Shown: piece by piece, positions 1 through 11,694 of the stretch | Numbering within the stretch: position 1 is the stretch's first letter | Layout: every line of letters starts with the position of its first letter | Source of the DNA: Acholoe squamosa | Lineage: Eukaryota > Annelida > Polychaeta > Phyllodocida > Polynoidae | Length of the DNA: 64,000 bases | Reading direction: 5' to 3' | Assembly (NCBI GenBank): GCA_949317995.1 | Contig: OX439039.1 | Coordinates: 13,011,282 to 13,075,281, forward strand | Notes under the pieces: model-generated | What the model saw: only the letters and a program-made list of their open reading frames with translations | Told to the model about the DNA's origin: nothing | The model's database searches: none | Position numbers and translations under genes: made by a program

Positions 1-2664
1 AAGAGTTGTGAGTATTCTCTCTCACAGTGGCAAAACACATAGTGTGTAGATTGCTTCAAGATACCCCTAATGGGTGTCTCTGGCCTTTCAATGGTGTTGG
101 GTGGATCATCCCTTTTGAATGGTACTTTCTTTGTTACTTTTGCAAACTTGGTTCTACTGGCTGCTCTAACTCTCCTTGGTGGGGGTGGAGGGTTAGTCAT
201 GGGTCCAGAGTCTGGGTATTCTCTTCTAGACATAGCATCTGGTGGTGTGTTATCATCACCCTTCACGTGTTGGATGGTGAATGAAAATTGTTGTATGTCT
301 AGAGCCCATCTGGCCCATCTATGTGTGAGTCCTGTATTGGTTAATAGTGGGATTAGGGCTGCATGGTCTGTGTATAGTTGGAAGTGTCTGGTCTCTAGAT
401 AGTGTCTGAAGTGTAATACTCCATACACTACTCCCAGTAGTTCTCTCTCTGTGGTATTGTAATTTCTCTCATGTTTTGAGAGGGTTCTACCTGCAAAGGC
501 TACTGGTCTGAGCACTCCTTCATTATCTCTCTGTGAGAGTACAGCTCCTAAACTCACATTGGAAGCATCAGTTGCCAAACTGAACTCTTTCTCATAGTTT
601 GGATATCTGAGAAGAGCATTGGTACAGAGGGCATGCTTTAATGTTTTGAAAGCATTATCTGCCTCTTCTGTCCAGACAAATGCTTTGAGATGTGTCTGTA
701 GATCATACAATGGCCTAGCAATTTGGGCATAACCTTTGATAAACTTTTTGAAGTATTGGCATAGGCCTGTGAAGGATCGGACATTTTTGACTGATTTTGG
801 TGTTGGGAAGGTTTTGATTGATTCCACCTTTGTGGGAGATGGTTGCAGTCCCATGGGTGTGACTCTCATTCCCAAGAAGTCTATTCTGTCTATGAAGTAT
901 TCACATTTTGATTTCTTCAGTTTGAGTTTACCAACTCTTAGGCTGTTGAACACATCTTCCAGGTCATGGAAGTGTTGTTCGATTGATGGTGATAATACCA
1001 ATATGTCATCTAGGTATGGTAGGGCACATTTGTACTTGAGTTTGTTCAGAATTAATGTGACTAGATGGCAGAATCCCGCCGGTGCCGTCGCTAAACCCAT
1101 CGGCATCCTTTCATAGACATATTTTTTGTCATTTGCTATGAATGCGGTTTTATGCTGATCCTCCTGTCTTATAGGAATTTGAAAAAATCCCTGTTGGGCA
1201 TCTAGCTTACTGAATACTCTTGGTCTGAGTGACCCTATCATGTCTAGAGTGTCATCGGCCCGGGGTGTAGATAAGGCTTGATTTATCGTGTTCTGGTTCA
1301 AATAACGAAAATCTGTGACGAGCCGATGGCCTCCCGATGATTTTTGTACTAAAAAGGATCTGGAGGCCCAGGGGCCCTCGGCACATTCTCTCAGAATGCC
1401 CTGTTGTACTAGCCTTTCACACTCTTCCCCTATTGCGGCCTGTTTTTCTGGTGTTTGTCTATATGGTAGGAAATGACATGGTACTGCCTCAGGTTTCACG
1501 TGTATTGAGTGTGTATACAGGTGTGTGGCACCAATGTCTCCATCTTTTCCTACAAATACATCATCATACTTGGTCAGCAGTGATTTTAATCTATCATGCT
1601 GATCCTTGGATGTGAGCACAGATTTTGGTGGAACATTCTCTTCCAATTCTGGCTCGAGGTCATGTGCCTCACTATGTATAGCAGCTATTTCAGAGAGTCT
1701 GATTGAGTTGGGTTCAGGGTCAGCATATGTGGACTCACAGTCTGAGTCTGTGTCACTGAATTGAGTTACATCCTCAGGCCGTATGGCTGAGATGGATTGA
1801 TCAGTGTGTGGGGTAGTGTCTGACACCTGTTGAGGTTTTTCTAAATCAGATTCCTTGACTTCCTGAAATAGAGCTATGATGGCACCCTTTTTGATTTTAT
1901 GTGGGCGCCTGCTGGTGTTGAGTAACACTAGGGGATGTTTGTTATTTTCCCTGGGGGTTACTGCTGCCCTTTGAACTAGATATGGGGCATTGTTATTTCT
2001 TTGGAGGTTATCTACTACTCCAGTTTTGCCTTGCAGTGATTGAGTAGATGTGACCTTACCCAATACTGCAAGTTCAGAGAATGGAGGGATGGTAAAATCC
2101 CTCACTGCCCTAATGGGTTTGAGAATTTGTTCAGGATCAACATTAAATTCAATTTGAGATTTTGTAGTGCTTAAGAAATCTGTGCCGAGAACAACGGGCT
2201 GTGTGAGGTTGGGTATTACAGCAAATTGGTATTGGAATCTGACACCTTGGATTCTAAAGTTCAGCATAGCTGAATGTCTAACATGACACACCGATCCATC
2301 TGCCAAGTGGATGTTGATTTTAGATTTCCTCAGTTGGATATGGAATCTCTTTTGGAGATCCATGAGGAATGATTGTCTGACACAGGTGATAGTAGCACCT
2401 GTATCAACCAAACATTGTACATCTGAAACATCATATAGATTTGCATTGATACAGCCATTTTGAAGAAGTACAATAGAAAGCTTGGTACTCTCACCTGTAT
2501 CCTTTGATGATGAATCTGGTGGGGTGATGTGTATCACTGATGGACGTCTCTGTCTGTTAGATGGTAGATTGGCACTAGCAATTGTCTCTGGTTGGATCTT
2601 TGTTAATCCTGATTGATTGTTTGTATTTGGGGTGTCACAGTGCACTGGCCCATCGGCACTGTGA
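1..2664 (-). CDS. Gypsy A pol (protease, RT, RNase H; integrase off window)
   Basis: Fossil virus-like pol. The frame begins just after gag in a different frame, an arrangement that this family handles by programmed frameshifting or read-through. In order: an aspartic protease with LVDTGATIT (about 2390-2420) and the downstream VLGTDFL (about 2180); a spacer; the RT with a WASRSFLVQK-type entry near 1370, SKLDAQQGFFQI near 1205 and the catalytic YLDDIL near 1000; the thumb with SFTGLCQYFKKF near 740; RNase H with the DASN, TERELL and TDHAAL blocks at about 570, 455 and 390; then a proline-rich linker to the left edge. Every domain is recognisable, and the part visible looks whole. Confidence 0.85.
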
Positions 2665-2668
2665 CATC

Positions 2669-4690
2669 CTAGTTTTCCTGGTTCTGTGGGGTGGTTGAGA
2701 TGCTTGCCACCAGGAGCTTAGAGATTTGATCCATCACGTGAGGTGGTATTTGGGGGTTACTTTGTTGGTTCCCCTGGTAACCTCTTGTGTCCGGTTTGTA
2801 ATCCTCCTGGCGTGGGTTGGAACCCTGGTTATATTGACCAGAGTTGCTGTATTGACCGGAGTTGTTGGATCTCTGGTTGTTGTAGGCGCCATTGTTGTTG
2901 TAGGATCCACTGTTGTAGTTCCTATGTGGACTCTGGCCCCTACTGTTGGATCCTTGACTATAGGATCCAGTGTTGTTTGAACCCTGGCTGTTGTTGTAGG
3001 ATCCACTGTTGTTGTAGGATCCAGAGTTGTAGTTCCTATGTGGACTCTGGCTCCTACTGTTGGATCCTTGATTATTATAGGATCTGCCATTACTTGGGGT
3101 TCTGTCTCTCCTATCACTGTATGAAGAGTTACCATTGTTGGAGTTGGAAGAGCTGTTGTCTTTCCTACTGTTGTGACCCCCCCGGTTGTTGTTGTTGCCC
3201 CCTCTACCTCTGCCTCTATTGGATTGGTAGTTGGGGTCATAGTTATTTCCTCTGTATCTACCGGTAGGGTCTCTTGATGCAACCTTAGCTTCCTGTTGCC
3301 TTACATGGGCACTAGACATTAGGTTAACATCTTCATCTGAACTAGTGCTGATTTCCTGGACCTTTTTCTTAGTAGGCTGTGGGTTGGTTTCTGCATCCCT
3401 TACCTTCCTAGATCTCTCTTGGGTCTCAACCTCTAGGGCTAGGTCTAGGGCTTGGTCAAAAGAGTCTATTTTCTTGTTCTCAAGAGCTATAGAGATCCAG
3501 GGCCTCATGCCTTGGGTAAATGCCTTGCTTAGGGTTTCATCGTTCTGGCGTTGGGCATTACACACTTTCCTGAGATGGCATGCATAGTCTAGAACAGGTT
3601 CGTCTATCTTTTGTGCACGGAGTGCAGTCCTTGAGATTATATTGTCTCGAGTAGCAAAATACTCTTTTAATTTATTCACTACATTGGTCCATGTCAACAT
3701 ATCAGGTGTGGCACTCTCCCTGAAGGATTCAAACCAAGCTAGTGCTTGTCCTTCGAGGTACTTGGGTAAATATGTTACCATGGTGTCACTGTCTGTCACT
3801 TTGTACTTATCCTTCAGATATTCTGGGAATTTGTGATCAATGAATAATGCTGTTGACATGAGTGGTGATGGGTGTGAAAAGGTTTTGGGTTTTGTTACCT
3901 CATGTATCCTGATCTTTCTGTCGTCCTGCTGTTTATTGTCTATGAGCTTGGTCATGTTGGACACCATGGAGATTATGATGTCATCTTTGGATCCAGAGGC
4001 AGATGGTGTGACAACAGGTGTGATGGCAGGTGTGGGAGGCTGTGGGGTCTGGGATGATACCATTTTCATGAGATCTGCTATCTGTTGTTGTTGTCTCTCT
4101 AGGGACTTCCGCTGATCTTCCATGGCCTTCTGTTGAGCATCTATTGCTGCATTCCTCTCTGCCAGTTGTTGGTTGAGGATCCTCTCCCTTTCCTCCTGCT
4201 GGGACTTGTTGGTCTCTAGGGCAATAACTGCATCTTGGATGGCCTTCTCATAGGCCCTTATCTTCTCAGCTGTCTGATTAGGTTGGGGGCCTTCATCGGT
4301 GTCCATGATGGAGGGTGTGGGGGAGGTGTCTCTGGAGGAGTGGCTGTCAAAGGCTGGAGCTGGGGTGGAGGATCTAGATGAGGGTGTGGATCCACCCCCT
4401 GAGGCAGATCCTTCTTCCCCTGAGGTAGATAGCGTGAGTTGGGCGTCCTGTAGAGATCCCTGGGAAATGTTGGATCCCTGAGAACTGGTTGTTCCCTGAG
4501 TAGACAGGGTGGGAGGTGTGGGGTCTACTGAGTGTGGGACTGTTGTATTGGAGGCTGGTTTGCCTCCTGTGGGCCTCCTAGATCTAGGTGGGAGGGAGAC
4601 CTCTTCAACAGGCCCCTGACTACGTAAGGTCTTTGTGTGTTGTTCTGCCAGCTTGACTGATAAGACCTTGATGTGTGGGGTGGACCTCAC
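2669..4690 (-). CDS. Gypsy A gag (Retrotrans_gag domain, Asn/Ser/Gly-rich tail)
   Basis: About 673 aa. N-terminal third is Ser/Thr/Pro-rich, followed by a Gln/Glu-rich coiled-coil stretch (about residues 140-215), then a capsid-like retrotransposon gag domain (about residues 270-440, with the hallmark YLEGQALAWFES followed by the CHLRKV block). The last 190 residues are low complexity, dominated by Asn, Ser, Gly, Tyr, Gln and Arg, with repeated SPHRNYNSGSYNN units and RGRGG, and no CCHC knuckle. The first codon at 4690 is GTG, so the true start is uncertain: an ATG a little further inside or an upstream exon are both possible. It lies directly 5' of pol in another frame. Confidence 0.8.
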   Translation of the reverse strand: MRSTPHIKVLSVKLAEQHTKTLRSQGPVEEVSLPPRSRRPTGGKPASNTTVPHSVDPTPPTLSTQGTTSSQGSNISQGSLQDAQLTLSTSGEEGSASGGGSTPSSRSSTPAPAFDSHSSRDTSPTPSIMDTDEGPQPNQTAEKIRAYEKAIQDAVIALETNKSQQEERERILNQQLAERNAAIDAQQKAMEDQRKSLERQQQQIADLMKMVSSQTPQPPTPAITPVVTPSASGSKDDIIISMVSNMTKLIDNKQQDDRKIRIHEVTKPKTFSHPSPLMSTALFIDHKFPEYLKDKYKVTDSDTMVTYLPKYLEGQALAWFESFRESATPDMLTWTNVVNKLKEYFATRDNIISRTALRAQKIDEPVLDYACHLRKVCNAQRQNDETLSKAFTQGMRPWISIALENKKIDSFDQALDLALEVETQERSRKVRDAETNPQPTKKKVQEISTSSDEDVNLMSSAHVRQQEAKVASRDPTGRYRGNNYDPNYQSNRGRGRGGNNNNRGGHNSRKDNSSSNSNNGNSSYSDRRDRTPSNGRSYNNQGSNSRSQSPHRNYNSGSYNNSGSYNNSQGSNNTGSYSQGSNSRGQSPHRNYNSGSYNNNGAYNNQRSNNSGQYSNSGQYNQGSNPRQEDYKPDTRGYQGNQQSNPQIPPHVMDQISKLLVASISTTPQNQEN

Positions 4691-4846
4691 TGACGTGTGG
4701 GAGACCTCACTGACGTGTGGGAGACCTCACTGACGTGTGGGAGACCTCACTGACGTGTGGGAGACCTCACTGACGTGTGGGAGATCTCATTGATGTGTGG
4801 GAGATCTCACTGGTGTGTGGGAGATCTCACTGGTGACCTTGGTGGG
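4680..4846. repeat. 20-bp tandem repeat in the Gypsy A leader
   Basis: About eight copies of a 20-bp unit (gagacctcactgacgtgtgg), the last ones diverged (gatgtgtgg, ggtgtgtgg). The array abuts the gag start and lies in the element's presumed leader. Its unit contains TGACGTG, resembling a CRE/bZIP half site. Confidence 0.85.
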
Positions 4847-4894
4847 TATGGTGTCAAGGTCAAGGTCACTGGGTGGGTGGAGTGGGTTTAACTG

Positions 4895-5006
4895 TGTGTA
4901 TGCGGTACCAGCTTTAATTTACTGTGTGCATGATTGTTCCCAGTTGCGGTACCAGCTTTAACTTACTGTGTGCATGATTGTTTTTAGTTGTGTTACCAGC
5001 TTTAAA
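4895..5006. repeat. Three diverged ~57-bp leader repeats (GGTACCAGCTTTAA)
   Basis: The motif ggtaccagctttaa followed by acttactgtgtgcatgattg recurs at about 4907, 4944 and 4991 (the last reads gttaccagctttaa). They sit between the 20-bp array and a TGAGCCTG/CAGGCTCA pair and probably belong to the Gypsy A leader or LTR. Confidence 0.6.
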
Positions 5007-5008
5007 TT

Positions 5009-5150
5009 TTATGAGCCTGTGAGATATGGGATCTTAGTAGGATGTTCTCCACCACTTTGTCATACTAGTGATTGGCATGATCAAGTTGTCATATGAGAAA
5101 TATCATATGACTAGTGGTGTAAGGAGTAAATACATCAGGCTCATAATAAA
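5009..5150. repeat. Short inverted repeat, TTATGAGCCTG ends
   Basis: About 140 bp bounded by TATGAGCCTG on the left and CAGGCTCATA on the right, with an inner dyad of TCATATGA-type sequence. It could be a small MITE inside the leader or the edge of an LTR; I cannot decide. The stretch 5150-6410 to its right holds no gene I can recognise, only scattered GC-richer DNA. Confidence 0.4.
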
Positions 5151-6410
5151 TAGTGTTATTTCCAGTTGTCACTGGTTTATTCAGCTTTAGGCAACATGTA
5201 AGAAATATCAATCATACAGTAGTTGGTATGTAGGTAATTAGTACATACAGTAAACATACAGTAATTTATAAAGTACAATGTTCAGTTCCACTCCACCTGT
5301 GAGGTATTAATAATACAGTGTCCAGCATACTTCTAGGTGGGTTCCCACACCTAGCTCCTGACCTGCTGCTTAGAGGAATAATGTAATAATGGATAACTTT
5401 ACCCTCTGGTGGAAGTCTTGAAGAAGATAGCCTCTGGCCACTAATGGTAGGAAACCAATGCCTGTCTAGCATAGTTTCACCATAGTGCAGTGGTATAGCA
5501 GGTAGCAGGAGATGACTGGAGATGTTACCTCTAGAGCGGTTCTTGGTGATGTGTATTCCTGGAGGTGCAGACAGGCTATTTGTAGCAAATCTTGGAAAAG
5601 CACCTCCAGACTGACTGGAGCCAGCAGCATCTGCCTAACTCTACAATTGTTTGAGGGGACCCTTTCAAGTGTCACAGGGGGACAAAGGACCCCCATGGAC
5701 GCCGCTATGGCCCCCATTGTCTCGGTCGGTTCTGCATCTTTAGACCCTCATATCTCGGCCGTTTATGCTTGTATAACCGCCATTTTGGGCATGCGCAGAG
5801 CTGAATGTGCCAAGATTATAATGCCCGCTGGATAGGCGCGTAACTCCCGCCGGTTTGTCTGTAGCTCACTCGGAGGTTGATTCAGTCTCCATGGCGTAAC
5901 TTCCTTAATACTGGGAGTTCAGCCTTGATCTTGGGCTCATTCTGACCGTCTAATTATGGGCTTTCCATAGAATTTTTGATATTTGACCTAGGTCGCTCAG
6001 GAGCGACGCTAGAGCGACCGGAAGGTTATGGCGTCGTGCTTATGTAACCCATTGTTCAGTCCTTAGAGTGCTCAGACACTCATGACGGCGTCAGCGGTGC
6101 TCAGGCACCCGTGACGGCCGGTTGCATTCACTTACATGTTATTAATTTGTGCATTGAACCATGAGGTCGCACACTGAGACCCTCATTTTTATTATATTGT
6201 GCAGTGAACCATTAGGTCGGACCTTTTGATGTCATAAACTCAGTCTAACTGACTGTGGCTGGTGTGCAGTGGGGCATGAACGCTCTTATGTAAAGTTTGA
6301 GCGCTCTTTATAGCTCTTAGAACCAACCTATGTATTAATTTCATAGATATTTCTTTGATTAATACAAAATATGTTACAATTTATGGAATAATAAAATGGT
6401 ATATCATACA

Positions 6411-7030
6411 GTCCCACCCAAGGGTATCTCAGTCCCTGTCTAAAGGGCTTAGACTTTGCTACGTGTAGCAGTCCTACCCACGGTTATCTCTCTTCTCAGT
6501 CCCTGTCTACAGGGCTTAGACTTAGCTACAAGTAGCAGTCCTACCCACGGTTATCTCTCTTCTCAGTCCCTGTCTACAGGGCTTAGACTTAGCTACAAGT
6601 AGCAGTCCTACCCACGGTTATCTCTCTTCTCAGTCCCTGTCTACAGGGCTTAGACTTAGCTACAAGTAGCAGTCCTACCCACGGTTATCTCTCTTCTCAG
6701 TCCCTGTCTACAGGGCTTAGACTTAGCTACAAGTAGCAGTCCTACCCACGGTTATCTCTCTTCTCAGTCCCTGTCTACAGGGCTTAGACTTTGCTACATG
6801 TAGGAGTCTCACCCAAGGGTATCTTGGTCCCTGTCTAGAGGGATTAGACTTTGCTGCATGTAGAAGTCCCAACCAAAGGTATCTAGGTCCCTGTCTAAAG
6901 GGATTAGACTTTGCTACATGTAGAAGTCCCACCCAAGGGTATCTAGGTCCCTGTCTAAAGGGCGACTTAGACTTTGCTACATGTAGAAGTCCCACCCAAG
7001 GGTATCTGGGTCCCGGTCTAAAGGGCCTAG
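6411..7030. repeat. Satellite-like array, ~67-bp unit
   Basis: About nine units. The central five are nearly identical and 67 bp long, each containing cagtcctacccacgg, a tctcttctcagtccctgtct block and agggcttagacttagctac. Outer units are shorter and diverged, with ctacatgtag in place of ctacaagtag. Central homogeneity with diverged edges is typical of arrays that expand by unequal exchange. The long open frames across it are a by-product of the repeat. Confidence 0.95.
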
Positions 7031-7189
7031 ATTAGACCTTTGACCTATTGTTTGACCTTGTTCCGACCTAGATATGGAGATACGCACCTCAGATTCGTGT
7101 CCAGCACCCTCCAATTACCCTATTCCAAACTCCAAACACTGTGCTGCTGTCCACACCAGGTAATCGGCCTCATTCCATACTGCCCCCCT

Positions 7190-7390
7190 AACTATTTGCT
7201 ACATGTAGCACTGCCAACCAAGGGGGCCTTTAGAGAGGCCTTACACTTTGCTACATGTAGCAGGTCGACACAAGGGCATCCGAGTTCTGTCTAGATGGCG
7301 TAGAGTCTAAGCTTTGCTACATGTAACAGTCCCATTCAAACATTTCTAGTCTAGTCTAAAGGGCTTAGACATTGCTACAGACCAAGGGTG
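7190..7390. repeat. Diverged continuation of the satellite (TTTGCTACATGTAGC)
   Basis: Isolated decayed units with the signature ttgctacatgtagc or ttgctacatgtaac followed by agtccca, at about 7196, 7251, 7315 and 7371. They show that the array once reached further right. Between 7030 and 7190 there is a cluster of TGACCT-type half sites (7040-7070) and nothing else I recognise. Confidence 0.6.
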
Positions 7391-7628
7391 TCTTAGTACC
7401 TTTCAAATGGTCGGTATGATACAACACTGCTCTCCTACCAAGGAAATCATGGACACTACATCAGGGTATTTTAATACATGGGTGCTCCATGGGTTGGGTT
7501 GTTTGGTTTGGATGGGGGAGGGGGTAATTGTGGGGGTAATTGAGGCCGTGTCAGGAGATGTTTTGTTGGTGACCAGTCTCTGGGTACACCTGACATCCCC
7601 TGCAGCCCCAGGCGGATTGACTACCTGG

Positions 7629-7994
7629 TCATGTCATCCAACACCTCAAACACCCTTTAAAGGTTGCATGGCGATTTGAAGCTTTATGCCAAACTGTCGC
7701 CATGATGCATGGATGCTGCCCTAGCAAGTCTACTGGCCACTCTACATATGCATCATAATAATCAGGGGAGTAGGAAGCAATTTCAGAGTTGGGGACGAAG
7801 AGTTTTTTTTTCTTTGCTATTCTTGGCCTCTTTCGGTTTGGCCTTATGGATTTCATCTTTTTGGATATTGGTTTAAGGCGGGAGAGGGGTGCATGTCCTC
7901 CCAACAACTGCTTCCCACGCCCATGGTCATACCAGTCAGGAGTGTACCAAACCCATTTGGTAATCATGAATGCTGCCCTGGTGAATCTACTCAC
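7629..7994 (-). other. Unrecognised open frame, possibly not a gene
   Basis: A 121-codon frame with a basic patch (KKMKSIRPNRKRPRIAKKKK) and aromatic-rich ends. I do not recognise a family. The DNA contains two related segments, at about 7697-7740 and 7968-8000 (gctgccctagcaagtctact against gctgccctggtgaatctact), so it may be part of an old repeat. No convincing splice sites or neighbours support it. The rest of 7400-9180 shows no gene, apart from two copies of tgtctgggcgaatgacat at 8451 and 8666. Confidence 0.15.
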
Positions 7995-9189
7995 TCAGGC
8001 TGCAATCATGTCCATCATCCAGCAGACCATGGTGTTGGAAAGGTATATTGGTGCACTGCAAAAAGGAAGTGTCAAAATAACAATAGTCCTCCAGCAACTG
8101 TTGGACGAAGATTTCTCCATTATTTTCACGGAGATTTCTCATAACTGTAGTGTCCTCTGGAGTTCAATTTTAGAAATTACACTGGTTTACTGAATCACAA
8201 ATACTGTGGTTCACTGTTGCAGTTTTGGGGGATTCCTGTACACACAGCAGTCATAGAAGGTTTGCATATGACAAATTTGGAGGTATTCCAGCCCCTACTC
8301 TTCGAATTTTAGTTTCCCCCTCTATTTTTTTGGCTCAAAGTGTCAGGCTGGATGAGATCTTTGTGTTACATATGGGTTTTGATGGTCCCATATGAATATT
8401 TTGGGCTCCAGGGGGTAAAATGGGCCCAAAATTGTCTGGGCGAAATTGTGTCTGGGCGAATGACATTTAGGGGCCTAAGTTACAAGCCATGTTGGGGGCT
8501 TCATTTCCTACAGAAACAATCATCATACCTCCATGAAAATCTCAGGTCCAGACTATTTTGACCTGTAGATTAAGAAAATCACATTATCATTTATGTCAGA
8601 TGTGTCCTTGCTATCATAAAAGAAGCATACTTATAAGAATTATTTTTCATGATTCTGGGCACATGTCTGGGCGAATGACATGTGAGGCCCCATATGCACA
8701 CTTTCTATGATTTGTGACCTTCTAAGGTTGTGGGCATAATGCTTTAAATCACTATGCAACATTTAAAGGCTTAAACATCCTCAGCACTCTATCATGCTAT
8801 TCATTCAACTGGTAAATCTAACAATGCAGCCCAGAGCTATACATAGATATGAAAACCCTTGTACCTGCTCTCACCCCAGGCTACCTCTCAGGGGGGATGG
8901 TTTGTAATTCTATGTTCAGGCAAAGGGCAACATGTATAGCGGAGTTTTCTATACTTCACATGCACTGCCCTTCCATTGGATCACCCCTAGATGGCTCAGT
9001 CTCAGCTAGGTTTCCTTGTAGCCCCAGGCGTTAGGGTCCTTGTAAGTTAAGTTTGATTTACTATGAACGGTTATGGTTTAGTGCCTGATTTACCAGTAGA
9101 GTATATATGGTAGGTGCTATTATGGAATATTTAGGAGAGTTTAATTTTGAAAAATGTCACTGGTTCTCAGTGCACTTGGGGGCTTCTTA

Positions 9190-9498
9190 GGGAGTGGTCA
9201 TTATTTATCAACAGGGGGGGGAGGGTGGGTTTGAGGGGGGGCGTAAAATTTTCAGACCCCTCCCGAGGGGGGGGCTAAAAGAATTTTGACCCCTCTTGAG
9301 GGGGGGGCTAAAAAAATTCACCCTCTTTTTAGCAAAAAAGCCCGCGCACGACTATAGATCAAAGAGGGGCACGAAAACTCTCCGGCGCAGGGGGTGCGCA
9401 AAAAATTTTGACTGCCATTGAGGGGGGGGCATAAAAAATTTCTGCGCATCCGCGTGAAAATCCACCACCCCCCCTGTTGATAAATAATGACCACTCCC
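9190..9498. mobile_element. Harbinger-type MITE, 309 bp, TTA target duplication
   Basis: Terminal inverted repeats start GGGAGTGGTCATTATTTATC and are perfect over about 28 bp (left end at 9190, right end at 9498). The flanks are TTA on both sides (9187-9189 and 9499-9501), the three-base target choice of PIF/Harbinger transposons. The interior has no coding capacity, with runs of G and short ggggggctaaaa repeats. A second family member lies at 43102-43404. Confidence 0.85.
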
Positions 9499-9501
9499 TT
9501 A

Positions 9502-11170
9502 AGAGTTTTGCCAAAACCTGCCAGAAGAAAAGGTTTAGAGATGTCTTAGAGGCTCAACCCTTTGGGTCATGTAAAGAGTGTACAACATAAGTAACCCGTG
9601 AACAAATTTTGGAAGATAAACTACCTTTTCCTCTATAGGGTATAGCAATTTTTGAAAATGATAAGATACATAAACCTTGGCCAAAGCTATGAAATTGTCA
9701 GGAAACTCATCTTGATCCAGACAAAAAAACAGCAAATCAATGTGTCTCTTTATCTGTTCTTTATTGATCCGAAGGCTGGAAAGAGTTGGAGGTAAATTTT
9801 GTGGATGGTATGGGTAGTTGCCTAAGTTGAGAGGAAGTGCCGGCGTTCATTCCTTTAATTTGCTATTGTGAGATTAAAAATATAAGGAAATATCATAATC
9901 ATAAAAAAATTACCTCCTTCTCCCCAACCCCTGCCCGTCCAACCTATTAAATAGGCTTACTCCCTCTTTTGTCTAACACTTCCCCCTTGGATTCCTCTCT
10001 AACAACCCCTCCCTACGACTCTTACCCTGCAACTTCATGTCTACCTCCAACTCCCCTCCAATCCTATAACCTGTCAGACCAACCGTCTCCCGCCTCCGAC
10101 ACATCCCCTAACCCACTTTCTAATAGCAGAAGAATGTGGGTTGTTTTTGTTGTTTTTTTTGTCTTGTTTTGGCGGTTTTTGGGTTTGTTTTTTCTTTGAC
10201 CTCAAGATCGTTATTATTGTGATCATAAGTTCTTAGTTTTAAAAGTAAGAAAATGACAAAGTGTGAAATTTCTTTTTCAGACTACTTTCTACAGTTTGAA
10301 ACCTTTCCTTTCCTACTATTTTTCAGCATCCAAAACGTTTTTGGACGTAATTTACAAACACCTTTTTATAAAATTCTTTCTAAATGTTCCCTTTTGCCAT
10401 CACACCAACAATACTAAGCATCCCACACATTCTATTGTGTTCAGAATCCCTCCCAATTTACACATAATTCCCACATTAGTTTCCAGATCTCCCAAAAGAG
10501 GGTCCTGCAGTGCATGCCAAGATGTAGTTCATTAAGCATAAACCAGGTGGCAGTTGTGTGGGAAGTAGTCCTCCTGTACTGCCCACGTTGTACTAGGTAG
10601 GTAGGATAACGTAATTCTAAAGGATTCACCGAATGCATCGTGAGAATTGTATGGAATAGATTAAATCTAGTACAATCCACATCTGCAAACAGTACATTTC
10701 TATCTATTTTGGTTGATACATTATCGTTTTTCAAAACCTATTTCTAGACTATCCATCCCTGACAAATATCCTTAGGTCAAATATAGGCAATCAGCTGTCT
10801 CCTTTTGATCAGGGGTAAGGAGGTGCTGACCCCTACTGCATACATATGTATACCATTAATATCCAAGGTCATCTAACAATACTATAGATCTATAGCTCCA
10901 CCAATGTCTCATGAAAATAAATATTTTTGCAAATGCCACTACAAATACACCCCTTGCCCACAAATTCCATACATATAGCTATCTATCAGATCATAATGTT
11001 AATAATGAGTGGTTTGCCTATGTATTGATGGGGGTTCAGTGGTGGTGGTCTCTTAAAGTTAGCTAGTTACACCTTAATCCTACCTAAGAAGGTGTCCCAG
11101 GTCACAGAGACATGTGAGTGTTAGGAACTAATATTTTGCCCATCTAAAGTGACCCTTTTAAGTAAATCGC
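9502..11170. other. No gene recognised
   Basis: AT-rich unique-looking sequence with a C-rich stretch (9915-10115) and a T-rich stretch (10140-10200). Short open frames here have no recognisable domain and look random. Confidence 0.5.
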
Positions 11171-11171
11171 A

Positions 11172-11400
11172 ATTTTACATGTTCATCAAGATTTAGACCC
11201 CTCCTGTACTACTGGTATGCTATAGTGTACCCTACATCCATTTAAGACAGTCCAGGGCATGTGTAAAGTTGAGGTCTTATGCACTGTCACAGGTATAGAC
11301 GTGAGAGTCGGTTGCAGGGCTGTTCTAGCTACTCTAGATAGATAACGTAGTCCGCCTAAAGGGGGTAGTACGGAGCCCCTCATAGGACATACCAAAAAGA
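11172..11400 (-). repeat. Dispersed repeat, copy 1 (mate at 41229-41380)
   Basis: Contains tttagacccctcctgtacta, a ccatttaagacagtccaggg block and gtgagagtcggttg. The same sequence, diverged, occurs in the opposite direction at 41229-41380. Its right side (11345-11410) is also an inverted match to 12580-12625 (ctttttg, gtcctat, gggctccgta), so it forms the outer arm of the composite palindrome. Confidence 0.7.
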
Positions 11401-11404
11401 TTTT

Positions 11405-11522
11405 TTTCCTGCAAAAATATTCCTGCAGACACAGGACTATTCCTGTGGATACTGGAACATTCCTGAGGATAAAGGAACATTCCTGCGGGTAAAGGAACAC
11501 TCCTGCGAGTACAGGAATATTC
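11405..11522. repeat. Left minisatellite arm (attcctgcgggtaaagga units)
   Basis: About six diverged 18-20-bp units reading attcctg...caggac or attcctg...aaggaac. Read on the other strand they match the unit of the long array at 12088-12576, so the two arrays face each other across the central palindrome. Confidence 0.8.
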
Positions 11523-11694
11523 AATATAAGGGTTTAAAATGGAAGAATTACCCAGATTAAATTAATTGATATTTCCGAATATTTTAGAGATGTCCTTTTA
11601 TGGTGACTAAGGAAACCACTTAATATTCCTGTATTCACCAGAATAATTTTTGTGGGCAAAAATCATTCTTTTGCATTTCCTTTCCAGATCTCCA

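Larger units (their letters stand above)
1..5200 (-). mobile_element. Ty3/Gypsy LTR element A (5' part: leader, gag, protease-RT-RNase H)
   Basis: Seen: reading right to left on the minus strand, a leader with short tandem repeats, a gag frame, then a pol frame with an aspartic protease, reverse transcriptase and RNase H, cut by the left window edge before the integrase. The order protease-RT-RNase H and the RT active site YLDD are those of Ty3/Gypsy elements. The visible coding part looks open. The 5' LTR edge could not be fixed: a minus-strand AATAAA near 5176 and a TGAGCCTG/CAGGCTCA pair at 5011 and 5141 are hints only. The 3' half and 3' LTR lie outside, so age cannot be judged from LTRs. 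Confidence 0.85.

Noticed and set aside
2726-3282. Thr- and Cys-rich frames overlapping gag A
   Set aside because: Shadow frames of the Asn/Gly/Ser repeat tail.
6411-7030. CRISPR-like look of the 67-bp array
   Set aside because: Units are repeated over their whole length with no unique spacers, and the DNA is animal.
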